Shown here one piece after another: positions 25,070-36,965 of a DNA stretch of 64,000 nucleotides. The notes beneath the pieces are model-generated. The model was not told the origin of the DNA and did no database searches. It saw nothing but the letters and a program-made list of their open reading frames with translations. The stretch is from Colocasia esculenta (Eukaryota > Streptophyta > Magnoliopsida > Alismatales > Araceae). Where the stretch lies: NCBI GenBank assembly GCA_014218235.1, contig CM024763.1, positions 80,586,244 through 80,650,243 on the forward strand, given 5' to 3'. Every line of letters begins with the position of its first letter. Position 1 is the stretch's first letter. Both the position numbers and the translations under genes were made by a program.

Positions 25070-28000
25070 TGTAAGGCTCTCTAATTTCCGTCGCATTATT
25101 TGTATTTATGTGTATATATTTGTGCTTGTGTAAGTATGTACGTATTTACGTGCGTATTAATTAGTATAATTACGTGTGCATATGTTTATATTAAACATAA
25201 ATAATGTATGTATTGCATGATGATAGTATGGATATAATACCATATGTATATTGCATGTATATATGCATGGTATGCATGGTTTTCTGCATAATTTAGAGTT
25301 CTGGCCGAAGGCCACCTTGGCGTCAACCCCTGGCCGTTTATCTGGTGTCAGCGTCCAGACATGGACGCCAACACTTATCCTGGCATCCAGCGATGTGGAC
25401 GCCAATTTCTCTGACCTGCATGCGCAGCAGAGCTGGAAGCTTCTGAAACAAGGTATGGCCACCATTGGGGGATGTCCCCCAACGGCTCTGAGGGTGTCCC
25501 ATCACCCTAGTGAGTGGGAGAGAGACTCCCTTAAGTCTGAACCCGAAATGGCCTCTCCCCCACTCTTCCCTTCACCCTTGCAAGAGGAGAAAAAGAGAAG
25601 AAAAAACCCTAGGAGAAAGCTGTGAGAAAAACCCCTCTTAGCACCCTCAAATCCGACCCCATTAGAGCTTGATCTAGAGATCTACTACTTCAAGAAGGAA
25701 GCTGGAGCAAAGGAGAAGGCTTCCCCATCGTCCCCTTGCTGTGGAGCTCGTCCAAGAACCCGGAGGAAGGTGACCTTGGAGGGAGTTCTGAAACTTTCTT
25801 GGGACTGCCCAAGGAGGTCTTCACCAAGCCCTAGATCCCTTGGAGGATTTTTTAGAAGGCAAGTAACCTATCTATGATGTCCCCGTATGAGTCTAGGTTG
25901 TTTCTATGATTTTTATGGAATTTTCCTCGAGTCCTAGACCCTCCCATTCACCTAAGATTCAGAGCTCGGGTCTGTGTTTCTGCACAGACCTGGTTCGACG
26001 GCAAGGTCCCTGGACGCCCATATCATGCTTGGCGTCCATCGACCATGCCGCTGACCCTGAGTCAACGGCCAGAGACCGCCGCCAAGTTCCTCAGGACAGA
26101 ACAGTGAGCTGTTCTGCCCTTCTTCTACTTTAATTTCGATATGATTTCGTGATGAGGATATATGGTAAACCTTATACTCTATGTATATTGCTAATTGTGG
26201 TGTGTGAATGAATGTGGGGTGTGATGGTGAATGTGGGAAATGGTATCCCTTAAACTTGTGAGCATGAATTGTTGATTCTTGCAAATTTAGTTCATGATTA
26301 GAATGTGTATGAAGGTCTTGGTTTTGGTCTGATCATGAAGGTTAGTGTGTCAGTATATATGGTTGCAATTTTGGTAAATTGTCCATGCTTGTGTAATTTG
26401 CTAATAAAATCCGGTTCGGTAAAAATAAAAGCATGCAAGAATGGTTTGTGGAAATTGATCTATAGATGTATGATTTAGGGTAATTTTGTATTCGCAAATC
26501 ATGCATATATTAGTAGCCTCTGTGTAAAAACAGTGAGTGGCAAATAGCAAGATGTGTCAAACCCCATGTTAGCTTAAGTTGTGAATAGTATGTTATTTAG
26601 GTGTTTTATTTTCTGTAAATTATATTTAGCTCAGAAAAATCTGAACATTTGAGTGTATGATCATGAACCCTCAAACAACATGTGGTTAAAATTTCAGGTC
26701 ATTTGGATCTGTAAATAAAACGTTATGTATTTTTCATGTGAAATGTGATAATTCGTGCATATGATCGTAATGTGATTAGATTTTGTTTAAACCCAACATG
26801 ATTAGTGTGTTTACTGTGTGTTAAACTCTTGAAATTCTGTAGTACCATGTTAGGAAAAACAGAGGTATTCATGTGAGTGAGGAAGTGAATGAGATGAAGT
26901 GTTATGTGTAAAATCAAGTGTAAAATGGTAAATGTGTAAATGTGTAACTGTGCCAATGTGACACTGCTTCCGTAGAGGGCAGTGGAGATGTATCAGGGAA
27001 AAGTCCCCCTGAGAAAGTTCATTGTGTTAAGTGACCCTAAGGGCATTAGGGGGAAATCCTGGAGGTGGACAAGTACCACTGGTTAGGGTGGAGACTTGTT
27101 CTCCCGGTCTGCGCAGTCCAAGAGTCGCCATTGGAATGCCTAGATGGCGTCTATGTGTAATGTGATGTGTATATGTCCTTCTTTGGTGGTTTGGACTATG
27201 TGTCACGGCACCTAAAAATGTGTAATGTGAAATGTGTCATGTGTATGTGTCCATGTGTAAATGTGTAAGTGACAATGTGAATGTGTATGTGTAAAGTGAA
27301 CCATGTGAAAGAGAAAACTTGTGTAAATAAAAATGTGAAACTAAAGATGTGGAAATGGGTTATTGAAACCCATGTGAGACAAATCTGAAATCATGTGAAT
27401 TCAGTAAATTTATGTTATTATCATTATGTTTAATGTGCAAAGATGCTTAGAATCCATGTTAGGGATAATTAGTGAACACGGGCACAAGATAGCATAAATG
27501 GTTGTTGATGTGATATGTTTTATGCATTGTTGTAGCTCTCATGCATAGGTTTTCAGCCATGAACCCATATGAAATCAGCAACCTAAAGCATGTGAAAAGG
27601 TTGATATATGTGTTTAAAAATATGCAAAGTCCATGCTAGTTGTGTGTCTCTTTCATGTATGCACAACGTTCATGTTGATAGTTCTCATGTTTTAGCTCTT
27701 TAAAGATTAAAGTTCATGAGTAAATTGAATAGAGACCATGTGATAGGTGAATTTTATTTTAGAAATCTAAAAGCATAATTTATGTATAAAATTGTAGAAC
27801 CTTCATGATAGGTTGAAAAAAACTTGAATTGACTAGCATGCTATGTGTTGCTAATTGTAATGTGCATGTAGAAACCACTAGGACTTATAAGTGTATATCA
27901 TGAGTAGTGTTGCTTGCTGAGTCCTTGGACTCACTCCTTGCTTCGGCGTACAGGTGTAGTCGGTGACGTGGCACCTTTGGAGGAGGCAGCAGAGACGGAC

Positions 28001-28366
28001 TCCGAGCGCGGAGACTAGCTAGTTTTTGGAGTTTCTTTGAGACTCGTGTATTTCATAGTATGTAATTTTGAACATTGTATTAGAGCACTATGAAAAGAAT
28101 GTAAAAGTGTGGACATTTGTATTTCCATTTCAGCAATTTAAATTATGTGAACTCTTTAGTTCCTTTTATGTTAATTGCGAACTGCATGTATGTTTAATGT
28201 GGATGATGAATGAATGGAGACTGTTGTCTTTTACTTCCGCTACTCTGTTGTATATTCGCGTGTATCTCAGCTGTTTGTATCGTTTGGGTAAATGTCCCAC
28301 TGTGGCAGCGCTCGCTATACCGACGTGGGTTGGTATAACCGTACCGGTGTAACGAGGGCCGTCATA
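25070..28366 (+). repeat. 5' LTR of element D
   Basis: Starts TGTAAGGCTCTC and ends GGGCCGTCATA (the 3' LTR ends CACA, so the last dinucleotide CA has become TA here). Length is 3297 bp. A cluster of GGCGTC/GGACGCC inverted words lies at 25318-25405 and again at 26005-26085. Nothing else in it is coding; short frames in it are not supported. Confidence 0.95.
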
Positions 28367-28371
28367 GAGAT

Positions 28372-28383
28372 TGGTATCAGAGC
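28372..28383 (+). promoter_or_regulatory. Primer-binding site of element D
   Basis: TGGTATCAGAGC, complementary to the 3' end of initiator tRNA-Met, five bases inside the LTR. Confidence 0.9.
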
Positions 28384-28761
28384 GACCGGTTGAGATTGCA
28401 CATGAATATACCTAACTTATCATCCCCATTGCATGCTAAGTATGTCCACATGTGTAGAAAACACTAATAGGAAATGAAAGATAGATAAGAAAATGGTTAG
28501 AGAACTTAGTAACCTAGCTCTAATGGTGGCTGAAATTTTATTACAGCCATGGCTTCCCGTGGACGACGTGGAGGTGTGCCAGCTCGCGACGACGAGCAGA
28601 GGCGTGAGGAGCGGGCGGAACAGCAGGCCCCGGCCCCACAGGGTCCTGTGCTTCCCCCACCACCGCCAGTGGACTATGGAGTATTCATGCAAGGTCTGGT
28701 GCAAGCCATGCAGACGCAGGCCCACACCCAGGCAGCACTCCAGGCCCAGTTGGAGGCCCAG

Positions 28762-28847
28762 GTAGAATAATGAAACAACCTAGTAGTTTGCTATTTAAAT
28801 TGCATGATATTGTGTTTATTGTATATTGTTATTGTTTAATGTAGCAG
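28762..28847 (+). other. Putative intron 1 in D gag (83 or 86 bp)
   Basis: Donor CAG|GTAGAA, a T-rich tract, then the tandem acceptor TAGCAG, so splicing could end at 28844 or 28847. Both choices keep the frame (phase 0). Without splicing the third codon of the intron is TAA, which would end Gag at 73 residues. Confidence 0.7.
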
Positions 28848-29039
28848 GCTCAGGCCCCAGCTCAGGACCATGGTGGACCTTCCATCATGGAGCGATTCAA
28901 GAGGATGACCCCACCCTCTTTTAAGGGGGAGAGTGATCCGCTAATGGCAGAAAGCTGGATGAGGGAGACGGAGAAAATCTTCCGAGCTATCAGGTGTCCT
29001 GATGAGGACAAGGTGACATTAGCCACCTACATGCTACAG

Positions 29040-29116
29040 GTATGTTTTGGTTTATGCTTGTATGTTGTTTGTCAAGTCAGAAATTGTTGGTTGGTGCTTA
29101 TGAAGGTGTATTGCAG
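29040..29116 (+). other. Putative intron 2 in D gag (77 bp)
   Basis: Donor CAG|GTATGT, T-rich body, acceptor TTGCAG|GAG. It is phase 0 and not a multiple of three, so retention shifts the frame. Removing it joins the ATYMLQ and ERADVWW parts of a standard gypsy Gag domain. Confidence 0.75.
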
Positions 29117-32100
29117 GAGAGAGCTGATGTATGGTGGTCCTCCCTACTGCGTACGCGCTTCGAGGACGGAGCAGTTGATGTGGCGTGGGACGCGTTCGTG
29201 AGGCTCTTCCGAGCCAAGTTCGTTCCAGAGCATATCCAGGACAAGATGGAGCAAGAATTCCTTTCCCTGACGCAAGGATCAATGACCGTCCTGGAATACG
29301 AGGCAAGGTTTTTTGAACTTTCTAAATATGCACCGCATATAGTAGAGGATGAGTGCAGGAAGACCAAGAAGTTTGTGATGGGTCTCAAACCATCACTGAG
29401 GACGAGACTCGTGGCGTTCGACCACCGCACGCTAGACGAGGCCCTCAGCGCAGCTTGCAGACAGGAGGGAGAAATGGAGCAGTATCTGGAGGAGAAGAAG
29501 GCTTCGCAGAAGAGGCTGGCAGCAACATTCCAGCGGTAGGATAAGAAGAAAATGGTGTACCAGACACCGCAGAAATCAGTGGCAGTCAGCAACTCTCAGG
29601 TACCCCTTGTACGTTCCCCCGGTGCGAAGAAAGAGTGTCCCCATTGTGGGAAGACCCATGGAGGTTCCGAGTGTTGGTTAGTAGCGGGTAGATGCCTAAA
29701 GTGTGGGAGCAGCGACCACAAGATCAAAGATTGCCCAAGACTTCAGAAGGGAGCTCAGCGTAGAGCGCCAGTACCAGCAGTAGCGACAGCCGCGCCAGCT
29801 ACAGGACGACCAGGAAGGCCTCGAGCCCCAACTCGAGTGTTTGCGTTAGCTCGTGAGGACGCCGAGCAGGCGGAGCATGTCACCGAAGGTACAGTTTTAC
29901 TTTTCGGTGTGCACGCTCGGGTTTTGTTTGATACGGGTGCTACTCACTCGTTCATTTCCGAGCGGTTCGCTAGGCAGTTAGCCCTAGAGTCAGGCATAGA
30001 GTCTGAGGAGTTAGAGGTCCCTTTGTCTGTGCACACCCCTGCGGGTAAGGTATCGACTAGAAAGTGCATTCCGTCGTTACCTGTGTGCATCGAGGATAGA
30101 TTCCTAGATGGGTGTTTCTTCTTGCTAAAGATGAAGGACTATGATTGTATCCTTGGTCTGGATTGGCTAGAGGAGCACTATGCGTTAGTGGATTGTCGTA
30201 GGAAGAAGATTGTTTTCCGCATTCCTGGTGAGGATGAGTTCTCTCATCCCTTGCCAAAGAACTTAGCGGGAAAGTTAGTTATCTCTGCCATGAAGGTGAT
30301 GCGCATGGTGAACAAGGGTTGTGACGCATTTCTTGCCAGCGTTATGCTAGTACCCGATGCTGGTTCGTCACTGACTCTTGCAGAGATTGATGTGGTGCAG
30401 GACTTTCCAGATGTCTTTCCCGATGACTTGTCTGGATTGCCACCGGATAGGGAGATAGAGTTCACTATAGAGTTGCTTCCAGACACCTCTCCTATCTCGA
30501 AGGCCCCATATCGGATGGCCCCTGCAGAATTAGCCGAGTTGAGGAAGCAATTGCAAGAATTACTCGATAAGGGATTTATTCGCCCTAGTGTTTCCCCTTG
30601 GGGCACACCTGTATTATTCGTCAAGAAGAAAGACGGGTCACTTTGGTTGTGTATTGATTATAGGAAGTTGAACTAGGTGACTGTGAAGAACAGGTATCCC
30701 TTACCTCGGATTGATGATCTGTTTGACCAGTTGCGAGAGGCATCAGTCTTTTCCAAGATTGACTTGCGATCTGGTTATCATCAGTTGAGGATTCGGAGTG
30801 AGGATGTGTCCAAGACGGCATTTAGAACCCGTTATGGACATTATGAGTTTTTGGTCCTTCCTTTCGGATTGACTAACGCCCCTGCAGCGTTCATGGATCT
30901 CATGAACCGGGTGTTTAGTCCGTATCTAGATAGCTTTGTTGTTGTGTTTATTAATGACGTGTTGGTCTATTCTCCGGATGAGGCCACGCATCGTCAGCAT
31001 TTGAGGTTAGTCTTAGAGGTTCTCCGTGAGCACAAGCTGTATGCGAAGTTCAGCAAGTGCGAGTTCTGGTTGCGCGAGGTTCATTTTCTCGGGCATGTTA
31101 TCTCCGGCGCTGGTGTAGCTGTTGATCCAGCAAAGGTCCAAGCAGTTATGGATTGGGAGATTCCCAGGACCCCTTCGGAGATTCGTAGTTTCCTTGGGTT
31201 AGCTGGTTACTATCGGCGATTCATTGAGGGTTTCTCATCCATCGCCGCCCCTTTGACAAAGCTGACCAGAAAGGGTGAGAAGTTCGTATGGTCTGAGGCA
31301 TGTGAGCGCAGCTTTCAGCTATTGAAGGCTAAGCTTACTTCTGCTCCGGTATTGGTATTGCCCAGTGGTCTAGAGGGCTTTGCCATTTATACGAATGCAT
31401 CTCAGATTGGTTTAGGCTGTGTGCTCATGCAGCAAGAGAGGGTAGTGGCTTATGCTTCTCGTCTGTTGAAGGAGCATGAGAGGAACTATCCGACTCATGA
31501 TTTGGAGCTCGCAGCTGTGGTTCATGCACTAAAGATCTGGAGGCACTATCTTTATGGTGTCAGATTTGAGGTGTTTACCGACCACAAGAGCTTGAAGTAT
31601 CTTTTCTCCCAAAAGGAATTAAACCTGAGGCAGAGAAGATGGATTGAGTTCTTGAAGGACTATGACTTCGACCTTCAGTATCATCCTGGAAAGGTGAACG
31701 TCGTAGCGGATGCTCTTAGTAGAAAGAGGTCTTCGCTCCAGCAGGACTGGAAGATGTTGGAGGATGCAGCGTGCTCTATGACCGAGTTAGAGCCATCGTT
31801 GTGTCAGGCTTTTGTAGCTCAGCTATCCCTTAGATCCTCAGTCTTGGATGAGGTGATTGAGCAGCAGGAAGCCGATCCTAGATTGTTAGAGTTAGTGGGT
31901 AAGGCGGGCATTGCTCGTGATGAGGACGGTGTGATTAGATTTCAGCACCGTGTTTGTGTCCCCGATGTGGTAGATGTCCGTGAGCATGTGTTAGCGGAGG
32001 CTCATAGATCGCGATTCTCTATTCATCCGGGTAACACTAAGATGTATCAAGACCTGAAGAGATCATTTTGGTGGTCCGGCATGAAGAAGGATGTTGCGGA

Positions 32101-33280
32101 TTATGTGTCTAGATGTCTAGTATGTCAGCAAGTGAAAGCCGAGCGGCAGCGACCATCCGGCCTTATGCAGAGGATGGATATCCCCGTATGGAAATGGGAA
32201 GCTGTCACTATGGACTTCATTTCGGGTTTGCCTCGATCTAGAAGGGGCAATGACTCGATTTGGGTAGTTGTAGATAGATTCTCGAAGACTGCTCATTTCT
32301 TGCCTATGAAGAAGAAGCAGTCAGTAGAGAGTTTAGCTAGATTGTATGTTAGCGGTATCATTAGATTGCATGGTGTGCCGAAGTCGATCATTTCGGATCG
32401 AGATCCGAGATTTACTTCGAGATTGTGGAAGGGTCTTCAGGATGCGTTAGGTTCGGAGCTTAAGCTCAGTTCGGCGTTTCATCCCCAGTTCGATGGACAG
32501 TCCGAGAGGACTATCCAGACGCTCGAGGATATGTTGAGAGCATGTGTTCTGGATTGGAAGGATGATTGGGAGCGTCATTTACCTCTTGTGGAGTTCTCAT
32601 ACAACAACAACTTTCATGCTAGTATTGGTATGGCTCCATTCGAGGCGTTGTATGGTAGGCCCTACAGATCTCCTTTATGTTGGGAGGAGACTGGTGATAG
32701 GCAGTTGATCGGACCGGAGTTAGTTCAGGAAACTTCGGATAAGATTCAGCTTATCAGGAAAAGGCTTGTTGCGGCACAGGATAGGCAGAAGAGTTATGCC
32801 GACAACAGGAGAAAGAATTTGGAGTTCGAGGTTGGCGATCATGTCTTCTTGAAGATATCGCCTACTCGAGGTGTTGTCAGATTTGGCAGGCATAGCAAGC
32901 TAAGCCCTAGGTTCATTGGCCCATATGAGATTCCTAGACGTTTGGGCAACGTGGCGTACGAGCTAGCATTACCCCCAGCTTTGGCTAGCGTTCACCCGGT
33001 ATTCCACGTATCTATGCTCAGGAAGTATGTCCGAGATCCGTCTTATGTGATTAGTCATGAGCCAGTGGAGATCCAGCCAGATCTTTCGTATGTCGAGCAA
33101 CCAGTAGCCATTCTTGACCGGAAGGTTCAGCATCTTCGGAACAAGAGTATTGCGTCGGTGAAAGTTCTATGGCGGAACTTCTCGCGTGAGGAGGCTACGT
33201 GGGAGCTTGAGGATGCGATGATGAAGAAATATCCCCTTTTGTTTGAGTAGTGTCATTTTAACTTCGAGGACGAAGTTTCT

Positions 33281-33295
33281 TTAAGGGGGAGAGGG
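33281..33295 (+). promoter_or_regulatory. Polypurine tract of element D
   Basis: TTAAGGGGGAGAGGG directly before the 3' LTR, about 30 bases after the pol stop. Confidence 0.9.
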
Positions 33296-36200
33296 TGTAA
33301 GGCCCTCTAATTTCCGTCGCATTATTTGTATTTATGTGTATATATTTGTGCTTGTGTAAGTATGTACGTATTTATGTGCGTATTAATTAGTATAATTACG
33401 TGTGCATATGTTTATATTAAACATAAATAATGTATGTATTGCATGATGATAGTATGGATATAATACCATATGTATATTGCATGTATATATGCATGGTATG
33501 CATGGTTTTCTGCATAATTTAGAGTTCTGGCCGAAGGCCACCTTGGCGTCAACCCCTGGCCGTTTATCTGGTGTCAGCGTCCAGACATGGACGCCAACAC
33601 TTATCCTGGCGTCCAGCGATGTGGACGCCAATTTCTCTGACCTGCATGCGCAGCAGAGCTGGAAGCTTCTGAAACAAGGTATGGCCACCATTGGGGGGAT
33701 GTCCCCCAACGGCTCTGAGGGTGTCCCATCACCCTAGTGAGTGGGAGAGAGACTCCCTTAAGTCTGAACCCGAAATGGCCTCTCCCCCACTCTTCCCTTC
33801 ACCCTTGCAAGAGGAGAAAAAGAGAAGAAAAAACCCTAGGAGAAAGCTGTGAGAAAAACCCCTCTTAGCACCCTCAAATCCGACCCCATTGGAGCTTGAT
33901 CTGGAGATCTACTGCTTCAAGAAGGAAGCTGGAGCAAAGGAGAAGGCTTCCCCATCGTCCCCTTGCTGTGGAGCTCGTCCAAGAACCCGGAGGAAGGTGA
34001 CCTTGGACGGAGTTCTGCAACTTTCTTGGGACTGCCCAAGGAGGTCTTCACCAAGCCCTAGATCCCTTGGAGGATTTTTTAGAAGGCAAGTAACCTATCT
34101 ATGATGTCCCCGTATGAGTCTAGGTTGTTTCTATGATTTTTATGGAATTTTCCTCGAGTCCTAGACCCTCCCATTCACCTAAGATTCAGAGCTCAGGTCT
34201 GTGTTTCTGCACAGACCTGGTTCGACGGCAAGGTCCCTGGACGCCCAGATCATGCTTGGCGTCCATCGACCATGCTGCTGACCCTGAGTCAGCGGCCAGA
34301 GACCGCCGCCAAGTTCCTCAGGACAGAACAGTGAGCTGTTCTGCCCTTCTTCTACTTTAATTTCGATATGATTTCTGTGATGAGGATATATAGTAAACCT
34401 TATACTCTATGTATATTGCTAATTGTGGTGTGTGAATGAATGTGGGGTGTGATGGTGAATGTGGGAAATGGTATCCCTTAAACTTGTGAGCATGAATTGT
34501 TGATTCTTGCAAATTTAGTTCATGATTAGAATGTGTATGAAGGTCTTGGTTTTGGTCTGATCATGAAGGTTAGTGTGTCAGTATATATGGTTGGAATTTT
34601 GGTAAATTGTCCATGCTTGTGTAATTTGCTAATAAAATCCGGTTCGGTAAAAATAAAAGCATGCAAGAATGGTTTGTGGAAATTGATCTATAGATGTATG
34701 ATTTAGGGTAATTTTGTATTCTCAAATCATGCATATATTAGTAGCCTCTGTGTAAAAATAGTGAGTGGCAAATAGCAAGATGTGTCAAACCCCATGTTAG
34801 CTTAAGTTGTGAATAATATGCTATTTAGGTGTTTTATTTTCTGTAAATTATATTTAGCTCATAAAAATCTGAAATTTGAGTGTATGATCATGAACCCTAA
34901 AACAGCATGTGGTTAAAATTTCAGGTCATTTGGATCCGTAAATAAAAAGTTATGTATTTTTCATGTGAAATGTGATAATTAGTGCATATGATCGTAATGT
35001 GATTAGATTTTGTTTAAACCCAACATGATTAGTGTGTTTACTGTGTGTTAAACTCTTGAAATTCTGTAGTACCATGTTAGGAAAAACAGAGGTATTCATG
35101 TGAGTGAGGAAGTGAATGAGATAAAGTGTTATGTGTAAAACCAAGTGTAAAACGGTAAATGTGTAAATGTGTAACTGTGCCAATGTGACACTGCTTCCGT
35201 AGAGGGCAGTGGAGCTGTATCAGGGAAAAGTCCCCCTGAGAAAGTTCATTGTGTTAAGTGACCCTAAGGGCATTAGGGGGAAATCCTGGAGGTAGACAAG
35301 TACCACTGGTTAGGGTGGAGACTTGTTCTCTCAGTCTGCGCAGTCCAAGAGTCGCCATTGGAATGCCTAGATGGCGTCTATGTGTAATGTGATGTGTATA
35401 TGTCCTTCTTTGGTGGTTTGGACTATGTGTCACGGCACCTAAAAATGTGTAATGTGAAATGTGTCATGTGTATGTGTCCATGTGTAAATGTGTAAGTGAC
35501 AATGTGAATGTGTATGTGTAAAGTGAACCATGTGAAAGAGAAAACTTGTGTAAATAAAAATGTGAAACTAAAGATGTGGAAATGGGTTATTGAAACCCAT
35601 GTGAGACAAATCTGAAATCATGTGAATTCAGTAAATTTATGTTATTATCATTATGTTTAATGTGCAAAGATGCTTAGAATCCATGTTAGGGATAATTAGT
35701 GAACACGGGCACAAGATAGCATAAATGGTTGTTGATGTGATATGTTTTATGCATTGTTGTAGCTCTCATGCATAGGTTTTCAGCCATGAACCCATATGAA
35801 ATCAGCAACCTAAAGCATGTGAAAATGTTGATATATGTGTTTAAAAATATGCAAAGTCCATGCTAGTTGTGTGTCTCTTTCATGTATGCACAACGTTCAT
35901 GTTGATAGTTCTCATGTTTTAGCTCTTTAAAGATTAAAGTTCATGAGTAAATTGAATAGAGACCATGTGATAGGTGAATTTTATTTTAGAAATCTGAAAG
36001 CATAATTTATGTATAAAATTGTAGAACCTTCATGATAGGTTGAAAAAAACTTGAATTGACTAGCATGCTATGTGTTGCTAATTGTAATGTGCATGTAGAA
36101 ACCACTAGGACTTATAAGTGTATATCATGAGTAGTGTTGCTTGCTGAGTCCTTGGACTCACTCCTTGCTTCGGCGTACAGGTGTAGTCGGTGACGTGGCA

Positions 36201-36593
36201 CATTTGGAGGAGGCAGCAGAGACGGACTCCGAGCGCGGAGACTAGCTAGTTTTTGGAGTTTCTTTGAGACTCGTGTATTTCATAGGATGTAATGTTGAAC
36301 ATTGTATTAGAGCACTATGAAAAGAATGTAAAAGTGTGGACATTTGTATTTCCATTTCAGCAATTTAAATTATGTGAACTCTTTAGTTCCTTTTATGTTA
36401 ATTGCGAACTGCATGTATGTTTAATGTGGATGATGAATGAATGGAGACTATTGTCTTTTACTTCCGCTACTCTGTTGTATATTCGCGTGTATCTCAGCTG
36501 TTTGTATCGTTTGGGTAAATGTCCCACTGTGGCAGTGCTCGCTATACCGACGTGGGTTGGTATAACCGTACCGGTGTAATTAGGGCCGTCACA
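33296..36593 (+). repeat. 3' LTR of element D
   Basis: Starts TGTAAGGCCCTC, ends GGGCCGTCACA, 3298 bp, aligned base for base with the 5' LTR with few differences. Followed by the second copy of the target duplication TGTTC. Confidence 0.95.
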
Positions 36594-36904
36594 TGTTCCC
36601 TTCGGGTGTGAAGGAAGACCAGCTGAGCTGGGTGTTGTAGCGTCCTTTGGGGGACTGTACCCTAGTTAGTGAAATCCTGAGTTGTTGCTCAGGGACTGGA
36701 CGTAGGACTCCTAAGGAAAGAGGTCCGAACCAAGATAAACCTTGTTTGTGTGATTGTCTTCTTTGTGTGTTTGACATTTAAACTAACAGTCACTAACCTA
36801 CTTCGAAGAACGTTTGTGTGAATGTTTTTAGTTACAGGTATCTTCTAGATTAATTTTTAAAGACCCATTCACCCCCCCTCTGGGCTCGTCAACTGGGCAA
36901 CAAG

Positions 36905-36915
36905 TGGTATCAGAG
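36905..36915 (+). promoter_or_regulatory. Primer-binding site of element E
   Basis: TGGTATCAGAG, complementary to initiator tRNA-Met, two bases after the LTR end at 36902. Confidence 0.88.
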
Positions 36916-36965
36916 AGAGTCTCTTCGACAAAGACAGGATCCAACGATCTGAAGAGTAAAGATCC

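Larger units (their letters stand above)
28549..33250 (+). pseudogene. Element D gag-pol with two apparent introns in gag
   Basis: The polyprotein starts at the ATG at 28549. Exon 1 is 28549-28761, exon 2 28845-29039 and exon 3 29117-33250; gag only reads on if two GT-AG introns are removed. Exon 3 holds the Gag core (VWWSSLLRTRF), two zinc knuckles (29637-29745), protease DTGATHSF, RT, RNase H, integrase with an HHCC zinc domain and DDE core (TMDFISGLP, SDRDPRFTS, GQSERTI), a GPY/F module and a chromodomain (VLWRNFSREEATWELED) that in this clade targets heterochromatin. Two in-frame TAG codons interrupt it at 29537-29539 and 30674-30676, both at Gln positions. The RT motif is FIND instead of FIDD/YVDD (Asn codon 30953-30955) and RNase H has YTNAS instead of YTDAS (31394-31396). 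Confidence 0.93.
25070..36593 (+). mobile_element. Ty3/gypsy chromovirus D (Tekay/Del type), structurally complete
   Basis: An 11,524-bp element with two 3.3 kb LTRs, a tRNA-Met primer-binding site, a gag-pol gene, a polypurine tract and the target duplication TGTTC on both sides (25065-25069, 36594-36598). The LTRs differ by about 1% by eye over the first 800 bp, so the insertion is recent relative to the other elements here. It interrupts the LTR of E. The coding region has two in-frame stops and two lost catalytic aspartates, so it is not autonomous now. Confidence 0.95.
23195..36902 (+). repeat. 5' LTR of copia (Sirevirus-type) element E, split by D
   Basis: The LTR begins TGTAATTTTAATTAATTAC at 23195 and ends CTGGGCAACA at 36902, just before the primer-binding site. 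Removing D and one TGTTC copy leaves about 2.18 kb. It contains a 59-bp tandem array and a 47-bp tandem array described separately. The copy of the target duplication on the left is CCCCA (23190-23194), in the pol of element G. The 3' LTR of E lies beyond the window. Confidence 0.82.

Noticed and set aside
25251..25625. 124-codon frame repeated at 33477
   Set aside because: Sits in both LTRs of D and is noncoding leader-like text; the two copies differ in frame length because of a single indel.
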